Assembly: GCA_022747635.1 (NCBI GenBank)
Contig: JAKTNV010000018.1
Location: 1,338,001-1,402,000, forward strand
DNA: 64,000 bases
Direction of reading: 5' to 3'
From: Hetaerina americana
Lineage: Eukaryota > Arthropoda > Insecta > Odonata > Calopterygidae
Shown: piece by piece, positions 54,061-63,435 of the stretch
Layout: every line of letters begins with the position of its first letter
Position numbering within the stretch: the stretch's first letter is position 1
The notes under the pieces: generated by a model
Told to the model about the DNA's origin: nothing
The model's database searches: none
Seen by the model: only the letters and a program-made list of their open reading frames with translations
Program-made: the position numbers and the translations under genes

Positions 54061-55819
54061 AGCGATCCTTCATACATGCATTAGTGGGGATACCATTAGG
54101 TATTAGTTCGACTTGCAGTTTCTTAGCAACCTACTCGATACTTCCGGAATTTTAAGAGCCAACCCAAGTCTTAATTCGGTGGCGCCAAGTGGGCTCAACA
54201 AAATTTCCCTGCTGTCCCGCCGCATTGGAGGTGCACCAGCTGAATGGGCCCGATATTAATTTAAGTCTTCCTAAGTGGCTGCGGGCGCAGTGAAAATGGT
54301 TGCCGCACCACTCCGAGCGAGGAATTTATAATTAGCGCGGTGTTTTAGCACTGCCACAGTCGAGTGTGCCATTTTATCAAATTAAATATAGATGATATTA
54401 TACTTTAAAATGGCGGCATTACAGAAACGAAAATGCTATTTTTTAATAGAACGCTGCGATAGAAAAAATATGGTTTAACTATTCACTTTTTAAATCATTT
54501 TTCATGAATTGCAATGCTGCCTCTTTTTTTCTATTTATAGTTCTACGATACGTATAAAAAGTAATGACCCTTTTTCCCTCTAAGGAGAAAGTAATAACAT
54601 ATGATTGGATACTCATAAATGCGGCCTCATAACCGCGACGGATGCACTTCCATGTAATTGAGGAGGTATTTTTAAAGAATCGTCGGTGGGTTTTTTTTCG
54701 GTTCACAAGATGGACATCTCCTCGATTCGGGAGGAGTGATTCCCGCGGGATGGCTAATATAAATCATACCATCTTACCCAAGAGTGCAACTGAGATGTTG
54801 CATTTGAGTTGTATTAAATATCCATTCATACGTGAATAAAAAAATGAGTAAAACGTGGTTTCGCCAAAGCTAACGTTCACGATTCCAAGATTGCCAAAAC
54901 ATTATAATGTTAGATTCTACAATGCGTAGGGAGCTACACAGACCATTAACTCTGTATCAAACGAAGCTATCTCCAGAGAAAAGGAAACTACGTAATTGCG
55001 CAACATGTTAAAGGGAGAGATATAATCAATTCATTTTGGCACCTTGTTTTTTTATTATGTCGGGAAAGACGCTTTTTTTCATTTCTTTGGACGCAAGCTC
55101 AGTCATCGTGAGGTCCGACTTCATCTTGAAGGAGGGAGGGCGAGGGAGAAGGCGAAAAAAACTCATTATATCCGTCAAATTTTCATTTATTACCATGATT
55201 TTCCTCGCTAATGTCATTGGGCTGTCTGTCACGGGGTCATCAACTGTTTTTATCCCTTTCGTACGGTAGGATTGGAGTTGGCAAAGGGTGGGGGAGGTGG
55301 GGAGAAAGGGGGCATAATTCCCTGTGTTACACTCCCATCTCATCATCATTACCGACTGCTAGTCTGTTTTTTTTATTTTCTGAGTTTAATCTTTCTGGAT
55401 CTTTCCCCCCCCCCCCTCTTCCCCTGGGCCTTGCATCGCCGCGGCCTCACCTCGTGAGAGGGAAGGAAGAGGGCGCGGGTAATGAAAAGAGATGAATATC
55501 AAGACGGCGCATTGTCTCCCTTCGGCTGGCCGCTTTCGAGAGAGGAGGGAGGCATCCAGGGGGCGGAGACGACGCCGTTTCGCCCCCGGGGGCACTCCCC
55601 AACGGTCGTCCCCGAGGGCCGAGGGACGTCATTAGCTTTGAATTCCAAATGTCATCGAGGTATCGGGTGCAAAGTGCTTAACATAAAGTGATATTTTATG
55701 CGATGAAATTAAAACCTTCCCGAAGGTTGTGCTTTGCTTTTTGTCAGGACATAGTGTTTTAAAAATTTCGCTTTTTTCCTGGGAGACACCTCTCTCTCTC
55801 TCTTTCCTTCTCTCTTCCC

Positions 55820-55859
<40 letters not shown>

Positions 55860-56770
55860 GAAGTGTAAGAGGCCGAAAAGCCGGAAATACGGACGAGTGA
55901 ATATAAACTGGATTAATACTATACTCTTAATGATTTATATGATTATAAAACTCAATTAACGTTTTAATAATGACTTATAGTGCTGACATACATACAGGTA
56001 TGTACGGGGGTGTGTAATTTCGATTGTTTGCGGTATTAGATGCATCTAAAATTGTTTTTATCAAAACATCGTGCATACTTTCAAAATAAAATTATCCGAG
56101 AGGAATGAAAGGTTGGAATTATAAGACATGAATGCATTTATCAAGAATATAAAACAATTAATTATGTATTTATTTATTTCTAAACAGGCTTTATTTCATT
56201 GCCATAAGGCGTGCCATTACATTCTTCTCTGCGGATTTTACAATATTTTGAATAATATAAACATTTTCGAGGTCTTATCTAATTCAGTGCCTCCAAAGGT
56301 TTCCGTGGATTATGATTCGATTACTCGGGCTCAAATTTCTTTAAAATGTGCAGAAACTGAAAAAATATGGGGTTATCATTTTCCTCATCCTTCAAATTAC
56401 TCGAACCTTTGCCTTTTTTAGCTGCAATCACGACAACACGGAAACGTCACTCCTTCTAGTGAGTTAGCACTTATTTGTTACGTTGTAAGAAATATTCCAC
56501 TTCTCCGATAAAAAATTGGAATTAATATATTTTACACCTTCCCCCTCCTTCTGGATTAGAGCCTTGGCAATTAAAAGAATTGCGAGTTTCGTTGAATAAT
56601 AGATCTGTATTTGCAAGGGAAATGATAATTTATCTCGACATAGTCATCCATGGCATGTACAACAAGCCAGGAGAAGAGTAATCCGTGGTGCATCCGTTCT
56701 TCAGTGATTTGGGTGCTAAAGATGCCTGACTCCAGCAAGGTGGCCAATCCAGGAATTAGTCACGATACAT
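54061..56770. other. Long stretch without recognised genes
   Basis: Mixed composition. GC-rich between about 55,400 and 55,640. A CT/CA compound microsatellite lies at 55,790-55,859. The longest frame (56,128-56,421, 97 codons) is AT-rich and unrecognised. Confidence 0.4.
55821..55859. repeat. (CT)n(CA)n compound microsatellite
   Basis: About ten CT units followed directly by about nine CA units. Confidence 0.95.
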
Positions 56771-57059
56771 CTACATCTACTTAATACCCCGCAAGCCGCC
56801 GCAAGGGCGTGTGGCGGGGGGTGTTAGGACACCACCCGTAATTTAGAAAAGAAAAAGAAAAAAAAACCGCATGCAATAACCACAAAATCATATATCAAAA
56901 AAAAAAAACTTGGCATAAATTCATGCATGAACACTTACACCCCACACACATGCAAACACTCAATCTACACCTTACATACACATGCACCTGAAAGTATACC
57001 TAACATCTCTATAGTGTTTAATTTTGTTCCGACTTGTAAATTCAATGTTTTCAATATTT

Positions 57060-58493
57060 CTAAAGTGGATTCGGTTTCTTACTATTATGATTTCTGATTG
57101 TTCGGGGAAAGAATGAGAATTTGTACCTATCTGTCCTGGAATCTATCTCCCTTAGTTTATCTTTGTGGTCTGATCTACCTAGGTAGTGTGGGGCCATTAT
57201 AATTCCTTCAGTGTCATAGTTAAACTCGTTTGTTCTGAACCTTTCTAAAAGTCTAAGCCTCGCTTGTTCTCTCCGCACTTCAAGTGGTTCCCAGCCTAAA
57301 TCCCCTAAGAGACCTGTCACACTTGTGTTCTTATCATAACAATTTTTAACGAATCTAGCGGATTTTCTCTGGACTTTATCTAATTCCTTTTGCCAAATTT
57401 TCTCCCACGGATCCCAAATACTTGCGGCATATTCCAAATGAGGTCTAACTAGAGCAAAATAACACCTCTCTTTAACCTTTTCATTACATTTCCCCACCAC
57501 CCGTTTAATGAAGCCAAGTTTCTTTAAAGCTGATCCGCATATTGTCCTGATATGTGCTCCCCATGAAAGGTGTGGTGTTAGAACAACCCCCAAATATTTA
57601 ACTTGATTTGCCGTAGTCAATACTGAACCTTCTATTTTGTAGTTTATATCCTGTTCCTCGCTTCGTTTATTCCAAAATTTCAAAACTGCGCATTTATCTA
57701 TATTAAGTGTTAATCCCCATTTATTGCACCATTCCGAGATATTGTCTAAGTCTCTAGAGAGTAGCTCGCGATCTAGTTGGCTCCTTATTTCCCTGTATAT
57801 CACCGTGTCGTCAGCAAATAACCTTAGATTGCTACTAACGTGTGTGCTTAAGTCATTTATGTATATTAAGAACAGAAGAGGCCCTATTACACTTCCCTGG
57901 GGGACGCCCGAAGTTACATCTCTCTCCGTTGAGCACAACCCATCTATGACTACTATTTGTTTGCGGTTTGACAAGAAGTCTCTAATCCAATTAATTATTT
58001 TCTCATTGATCCCATAGTATTTAAGTTTATGTAACAATTTATTGTGTGGGACTTTGTCGAAGGCTTTTTTGAAATCCAGGAACACTGCATCGACTTGTGT
58101 GTTGTTTTCTCCCGATCTAAGTATATCGTGAATGAAGAGACCAAGTTGTGTTTCGCAAGATCTGCTTTTCCTAAATCCGTGCTGGTTGTGGATTAGTATT
58201 TTCCTACTATCAAGAAATCTCATAATGTTAGTCACAATAATGTGTTCCAATATTTTACAAGAGATCGATGTTAAAGAAATGGGTCGGTAGTTGGTTGGTT
58301 TATCCCTATCGCCGCCTTTATAGATGGGAGTTATATGGGCTAGCTTCCAGTCGCGAGGCACTGAGCCTTCTTCTATCGATTTTAGAAAAACAATATGTAA
58401 AAACGGGGCAATGTCTACAGCTAATTCATTTAATATTCCAGCAGGTATTTCTTCCGGACCAGGTGCCTTGTGTGCTTTGATACTACGGAGCAT
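57060..58493 (-). pseudogene. CR1-like reverse transcriptase, 477-codon open frame
   Basis: Uninterrupted from 'MLRSIKAHKAPGPEEIPAGI' to the stop. Ordered motifs: 'YRPISLTSISCKILE', 'QHGFRKSRSCETQL', motif A 'VFLDFKKAFDKVPHNKLL', motif B 'VTSGVPQGSVIGPLLF', catalytic motif C 'LRLFADDTVIY', 'WGLTLNIDKCAVLKFW', 'QVKYLGVVLTPHLSWGAHI', 'LVRPHLEYAASIWDP', 'VQRKSARFVKNCYDK' and the C-terminal 'SFFPRTIRNHN'. All catalytic aspartates are present. It is separated from the upstream ORF2 part by one frameshift near 58,490, so the native polyprotein is broken. The enzyme copies the element RNA at the nicked target. Confidence 0.9.
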
Positions 58494-59060
58494 AAGATAG
58501 ATCGCTCACGTGTTCCCCGGGTGGGTGTGGAAGATCATTTGGTGCGTTTGTGTTTTTGTTGTAGACGCTCTGGAAAAAATGATTTAAAATATTTGCCTTT
58601 TTCACGCTATCTGTAATGATTTCTCCATTTTCAGTCTTCAAAGAGTGAACAGTGGGACGTTTACCCTGTATTTCCCTAACATAGGACCAGAATGACTTTG
58701 GATTTTCCTTAAGATATTCGCTAAGCATTTTAGATTTAAAAGAGTGTAGTGCTGTGCGCATAATACTTTTCGTCTTACTACGACATTCTTTTAGTTGCTG
58801 TTTGGATGTATTCATATAAACTATATCGTCACTTTTTAAACTCTTTTTGAAATTTGACTGTAGCTTTCTTTGCCTTCTTACTGCCGATCTGACTTCCCCG
58901 TTGTACCATCTAGGTTCCTTACTGTCGCATTTGAGTTTGGACGGGATGTACGTCTTCATTCCTTCCCGTAAAATATTTAAGAAATAATTCCAAGTGTTCT
59001 CTGTATTGGTTGTCAGTGTTTTTGTCTTGTATTCTGGTATTTTTATCTTTAAATATTTTC
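58483..59060 (-). pseudogene. CR1-like ORF2 linker between endonuclease and RT
   Basis: A conserved inter-domain region: 'NGLRKYLKIKIPEYK' before the open frame, then 'MKTYIPSKLKCDSKEPRWYN', 'EVRSAVRRQRKLQSNFKKS', 'ENPKSFWSYVREIQGKR', 'ENGEIITDSVKKANILNHFF' and 'QSVYNKNTN'. The pattern (P-x-W-x-N, then P-K-x-F-W-x-Y, then A-x-x-L-N-x-F-F) is typical of CR1 and Jockey-group ORF2 proteins. It is flanked by a frameshift on each side. Confidence 0.85.
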
Positions 59061-59924
59061 TTAGTCCGTTAAAATTTGCCTGATTCCGTCTATTATTTCA
59101 ATGTTAGTAATGATTTTTAGTAGTGATGATGTCGCAAAGATGTCTAGTATGCTTTGGCCCCGTGTTGGTGATTTAACAATTTGTTCTAAGGAGTGTTTTG
59201 TGAATATATGAAGGAGTTCTTGGCATGAATCTCCGTTTTTGGCAGATTTTCCTACGCAGTAGTTGTCCCAGTCAATTGACGGTAGATTTGTGTCACCAGC
59301 GATTATAGTAATACTGTTGCTTTGTCTGCTGCTGATAATGGATATTTGTTCGTCGAGCTTGTGTAGGACATCTGTGTTAGAATCTGGGGGTCTATAAAAT
59401 GAACACACGAATAGGCTTCTGCCGTTGTAGTCCTTAATGTTGCACCAAACGCTCTCTATGTCATCTACGTCGCATTCATATCGTTGGCTACTAAGATGTG
59501 ACTTTACTGCAATGAATACTCCCCCACCCAATCTATTTGGTCTGTCCCTTCTGTAAATTGTGAAACCGTTTGGAAAAACCTCATTGTTTGCTATATCTCC
59601 CGTGAGCCAACTTTCCGTTCCAACTACTATGTCTGCGTTTGTACTGACAAAAATATGTTCAATATCCGATATTTTGTTTCTAATGCTACGGCAGTTTAAT
59701 GTTATAATTTTAATATGGCTAATAACTTCTTGTTTTTCGGTTTTATGTACGCTAACAAAACTGTTTTGAGACGATTCGTGGTGAACAGAGACAAAAGAAT
59801 TACATTCACTTGCATTGCTATCTGTTATGTATGTAGAGGCACCAATTTTATTAAATTTACGTGGGTTATATGTTGTTTTAACGCAAGTGTTTGTTTGTTC
59901 AATTTTTTTGGGGATTTGGAGGCA
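59061..59924 (-). pseudogene. CR1-like ORF2 endonuclease domain
   Basis: Open for about 288 codons from the stop at 59,925-59,927 to 59,061, without an obvious ATG. Blocks: 'IKIITLNCRSIRNKISDIEH', 'IVVGTESWLTGDIANNEVFP', 'YRRDRPNRLGGGVFIAVKSH', 'DDIESVWCNIKDYNGRSLFV', 'CSFYRPPDSNTDVLHKLDEQ', 'ITIIAGDTNLPSIDWDNY' and 'SLEQIVKSPTRGQSILDI'. The expected S-D-H block after the last motif is replaced by 'IDGIRQ' next to a frameshift near 59,070, so the catalytic histidine is lost. It nicks target DNA in this family. Confidence 0.87.
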
Positions 59925-60008
59925 TTACCTGAACTGAATTGACAAAAAGCGCTGGATTCTACTTTATTTTTCCCAATATATGACCTACGCTCTTGCCTAC
60001 CAGCTATG

Positions 60009-60388
60009 CTAAACCCTCGAAACGTGTTCGTGTAACCTACGCGCTACCAACTGCGATGCCTCGGCAGTATAATGGACCCCGGAGCGATTAAGGGGTACCC
60101 GACACGATGAGAGGACGGGCCTCAGATCAACGAAGTCCGCTCCGATTCCCCGGCAAAATCCCAGCAATCTCTGATTTAAACCCTCAATGCGGCTCCAAAC
60201 GAGCCTTCCGCGGTCTACACGCGGCACAATACTACATATACTTAATTTAATTGGGACCTTCAACTCTGCCTCGACTCGTTTCACCTCCGAGTGCATCTCC
60301 TTAAAGGAGCGCAGGATCTCTTCAGATCCACGTTCCGAGGCGTCGTTTGTCCCGACATGAGCCACAATGCGTAGCTTGGAGCAGCCCG
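60009..60388 (-). pseudogene. CR1-like ORF1 C-terminus, SGNH esterase-like domain
   Basis: Reads 'SKLRIVAHVGTNDASERGSE', 'ILRSFKEMHSEVKRVEAELK', 'VPIKLSICSIVPRVDRGRLV', 'GLNQRLLGFCRGIGADFVDL' and 'VHYTAEASQLVARRLHEHV'. The G-T-N-D block (block III) and the final G-V-H block (block V) fit the SGNH hydrolase fold reported in ORF1 proteins of CR1-type elements. The nucleophile block (G-D-S) would lie upstream and is missing through truncation. The usual D-G-x-H has become S-G-V-H, losing the catalytic aspartate. Confidence 0.8.
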
Positions 60389-60582
60389 TGGGATGCTGAA
60401 AACTGTAATAGAGTGGAGAATGTTAGACTGATTTTATTCAGCGCAAACCGTTCAATGGATCGAAACGAGACACAATGGTGGGTCCACAACGGATCCAGTG
60501 ACACATCTGACGACCTAAACGAAGGGTGTTGCGTTTGAATAACTGATTGAAGCACTTTTCCACTTGATAAAAATATTTTTAT

Positions 60583-60622
60583 TTACGACCGGGTTTCGAT
60601 GTATTACATCATCATCAGGTAA
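60583..60622 (-). ncRNA. Hammerhead-like motif in PLE terminus (4)
   Basis: Minus-strand order: ttac, CTGATGA, extra T, stem II gatgt/acatc (5 bp, loop aat), GAAAC, ccg, GTC, gtaa. Stem I forms by ttac with gtaa. Stem III is AC/GT. Confidence 0.7.
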
Positions 60623-60651
60623 CCAACTGAAGTTGTCAAATTCCAAAGAAA

Positions 60652-60742
60652 CCGCGGGAGATGCCGCAACAGTAACTTTTAACGGAGTCATCCGCTAATG
60701 TGCATTTCAATGCAACAATTTCAGAGTGTAAAAAGTTAGACC
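60652..60742 (+). repeat. Dispersed repeat C, copy inside PLE terminus pair
   Basis: Carries gggagatgccgcaacagtaa and ttcagagtgtaaaaagtta, matching 21.14-21.25 kb. The phrase cagagtgtaa occurs twice here (near 60,730 and 60,762), a small internal duplication. Confidence 0.6.
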
Positions 60743-60873
60743 ATAGTTAGGCAACAGTTTCAGAGTGTAAGAAGGTGTGTTCAAGCTTATATATATTCCG
60801 GAAGGGGTGGAGAGGGCGTGGTAGGAAATACCCCTTCCGGAATGTATATAAGCTTGAACACAACTTCAGTTGG

Positions 60874-60913
60874 TTACCTGATGATGATGTAATACATCGA
60901 AACCCAGTCATAA
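60874..60913 (+). ncRNA. Hammerhead-like motif in PLE terminus (5)
   Basis: Plus-strand counterpart of motif 4. The same CTGATGA, stem II and GAAAC, then cca, GTC, ataa. One base of stem I (a for g) weakens pairing. Confidence 0.65.
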
Positions 60914-61014
60914 AATAAAAATTTTATCAAGTGGAAAAGTGCTTCAATCAGTTATTCATTATGTTCGACTTCCACCACATCACGCCTGAAGCTACTCAAT
61001 TTATAGGTGTTGCG

Positions 61015-61172
61015 TTTGTTTACGTAGAGTCGTTACGCAGCAGTAGCGGTACGCTTAACCTGTTCGTTGTCGTGTAGCTTACGGCTTAACCTGTTCGTTG
61101 CCGCGTGCAACGGCAGCAATGAAGGAGCTTGTGGAACAGCGTGTGTGCGTGAAATTTTGTTCCAAACTTTTG
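61015..61172 (+). mobile_element. Mariner N-terminal scrap
   Basis: Codes 'MKELVEQRVCVKFCSKL' (ATG near 61,119), the usual first residues of a mariner transposase, after which the sequence is unrelated. Upstream, gcttaacctgttcgttg occurs twice about 32 bp apart, an untranslated-leader duplication. No terminal repeat was identified. Confidence 0.6.
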
Positions 61173-61244
61173 TATTACCCGTATGCAGGTAGATTAGCAT
61201 TCATTTCGATCTTCTCTATCTTAACTTTTATTTATTTATTGCGA

Positions 61245-61435
61245 TCAAATCAACCTAAGGTTATTTTATGCTCCTTCTACCGGCCTCCAAACTCCAGTTT
61301 TAACTCTTCATCCACTCGACGTGCAAGTATCCCGTAAAAATAATAACGGCATTACCATAATTGGCGGTGGCTTGAGCCTTCCCTGTATAGATTGGGACAG
61401 GAATAGCGTTAAAACCCAGATCCGTGACCGCGATT
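61245..61435 (+). pseudogene. CR1-like endonuclease scrap
   Basis: 'KVILCSFYRPPNSS' and, in another frame, 'NNNGITIIGGGLSLPCIDWD' followed by 'NSVKTQIRDRDCCE'. These match the F-Y-R-P-P and G-D-F-N-x-P-S-I-D-W blocks, with the D-F-N changed to G-L-S. The open frame continuing to 61,740 is not recognised. Confidence 0.75.
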
Positions 61436-61964
61436 GTTGTGAATTCAAAAATAGCGCAGAGAAACTATCTTCGCCAAGCAGTGCGCATAATAACCCGTGG
61501 GAAAAACGTATTCGGCCCAATTCTGACAAAGACCGGAGTGTGGCTAATGAAGAGGGCTTGAGGAAACATAAATCCGATCATATCAACTTTGACTTAAAAA
61601 CGAAAAAGACTGAAGAAATGGTAGGGAACATTTGCGTCTACCATAAAGCTGAATTTAAAAATGTTGCCAAAAAGATTTTATTTATTACTATCCGAGGTCA
61701 AAATGAGAGTATTCCAACATCGAAGAATATTGGACGCTAATATTTGTAAGTAATATGCTGGGGGCATCACAGACCTGATCCAACGGAAATAAGATAAGAG
61801 AAACCGTGAGTCCAGGTGGTGAAATAATGAGGCCTTCAAAACCCTTTCAAGGCAGAGAATGTGACCGTCGAGAGTTAGCGGCACGGGTGAGAACCTCCTT
61901 GAGAATATCTCTTCATTGGACAAGTGCATATTTTCCTAACCTGAAAGTAAAATACAATTACATC

Positions 61965-62990
61965 TACATAATACCCCGCAAGTCGCCACAAGGGCGTTAG
62001 GACATCACCCGTAAAGCAGAATGTAACCACATGCTAAACTAACGAAAACATGCCAAAACAAACTCACCTCACGCATACGAATACAAGTTTATTCATTAAA
62101 GGCCCATTTTATCTTGCACACGATGCCATTACATATACTGCCAACTATCATACACATGCACCAACGAATATACCTTATGTCTACGGAGTGCTTAATCTTG
62201 TACTGACTTGTAAATTAAATCTCTTAAATATTTATATAGTGAGTTAGGTTATTATGACTCCCGATTGTCCGGGAAAAGAACGAGAATTTGAATCCATCTG
62301 TACTAGAGTCAATCTACATTATCTTATCATTGTGGTCTGATCTACCCAGTGCATAGTGGGGTCCATAATGATAATTCCCTGAGTGTTATCGTTAAACTAG
62401 TTTATTCTGAGCCTTTCCAAAGTCTTTCAAGCCTCGCTTGTTCTCTTCGCATCTCAAGTGGCTCCCAGCCCAATTCCCCCTGCCTAAAAGCCCTGCCGCA
62501 CTCGTTTCTTCTTATTGTAACAATTTTCACGAATCTGGCGGGCTTTCTCTGTACTCTGCATATTCTCTGGATCTGCATATTGTCCTGATATCTGCCCCCC
62601 ATTAAAGGCGTGGTGTTAGAACTACCCCCAAACACTTAACTTGACCTGCTGTAATTAGCCATGAGCCCTGTATTTCATGAGTTATGTCCTGCTCGTCACT
62701 TCATTTGTTCCAAAATTTCAAAACTGCGGCGCATTTGCTTATGTCAAGTACTGATCCCCAACTCCCGATATTGTGTTTTAGTCTCTAGAGAGACTAAATC
62801 GCAATCTGATAGCGTCCTTATACCCCTGCTCACCACCGTGTCGTCTGCAAATAATCTGAGATTGCTACTGGCACGTGAGCTTAAGTTATTAATGCATATG
62901 AACAATAGGAGCGGGCTTATTACACATCCCTGGGGGACACCCGAAGATACAACTGCCTCCGTTGAGCACAGTCCATCGATGAATTGGTGA
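61965..62990 (-). mobile_element. CR1-like LINE family B, defective copy 2
   Basis: The tail (taataccccgcaagtcgcca, then cgttaggacatcacccgtaa) lacks most of the gtgtggcgggg block. The body to about 62,540 and from about 62,570 to 62,984 is almost identical to copy 1 near 52 kb, including the scrambled coding tail 'SLETKTQYRELGIST'. Relative to copy 1, about 140 bp around 52,000-52,140 is replaced by a short unrelated piece. Confidence 0.88.
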
Positions 62991-63435
62991 TGTGCACACC
63001 TCATCCAAATGTTTTACGATTTTTTCCGAGTCTAAGATATACCAAACGAATTCAGCAGCCAAGAGGGTATATCTTTCTTAGAGTGACATAGACTGCCACG
63101 CGCCCTTGCGATGAATTTTGTAGACGTCGACCGTTTCCGAACGGAAGATGTGTATTGGTACAGTACAGCATCAACTGTGAACGACCGCCGCTGACTAAAT
63201 TCTAGAATCAAAATCAATGAAACTTATGTTTAACAAAGTTAAATATTAGTTGAAATCTCGTCTTCATTTTTATATAGGCTTGCCATTTGAGTCCAAAATA
63301 TATTTTAAATATATTTGCACCGTTGTCTTTTCATGCAAAGTGTGAGTGAGAACCGCAGATTAGAGGTTTAAAGGCGAAATTGTCTTTCACATTCCCAATG
63401 GTACACGCCAAGTGGAGAGTTGAGTATTTACTATA
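62991..63435. other. Unannotated stretch
   Basis: Nothing recognised between the CR1-like copy and the mariner end. Confidence 0.4.

Larger units (their letters stand above)
56775..60388 (-). mobile_element. CR1-like LINE family B, near full length
   Basis: The best-preserved retrotransposon here. In sense order (right to left): ORF1 C-terminus with an esterase-like domain, ORF2 endonuclease, linker, reverse transcriptase, then a 3' UTR of about 285 bp ending in the GC-rich tail (accacccgtaa, ccccgcaagccgccgc) and a 'gtagatgtagatg' microsatellite. The 5' end is lost at about 60,388, where a scrap resembling the RTE C-terminus ('DAENCNRVEN', plus strand) begins. Only two frameshifts separate ORF2 from being continuous. 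Confidence 0.9.
60535..60965. mobile_element. Inverted pair of PLE termini
   Basis: The left arm (about 60,535-60,643, minus sense) and the right arm (about 60,856-60,965, plus sense) are near-exact reverse complements, sharing aagcacttttccacttgat, the hammerhead-like core and ggttacctgatgatgatg. The centre has a second inverted pair (60,773-60,805 and 60,824-60,856, with ttcaagcttatatatattcc against its complement), so the palindrome continues inward. Only the left side is interrupted, by about 130 bp related to dispersed repeat C. No PLE protein is encoded. Confidence 0.82.
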
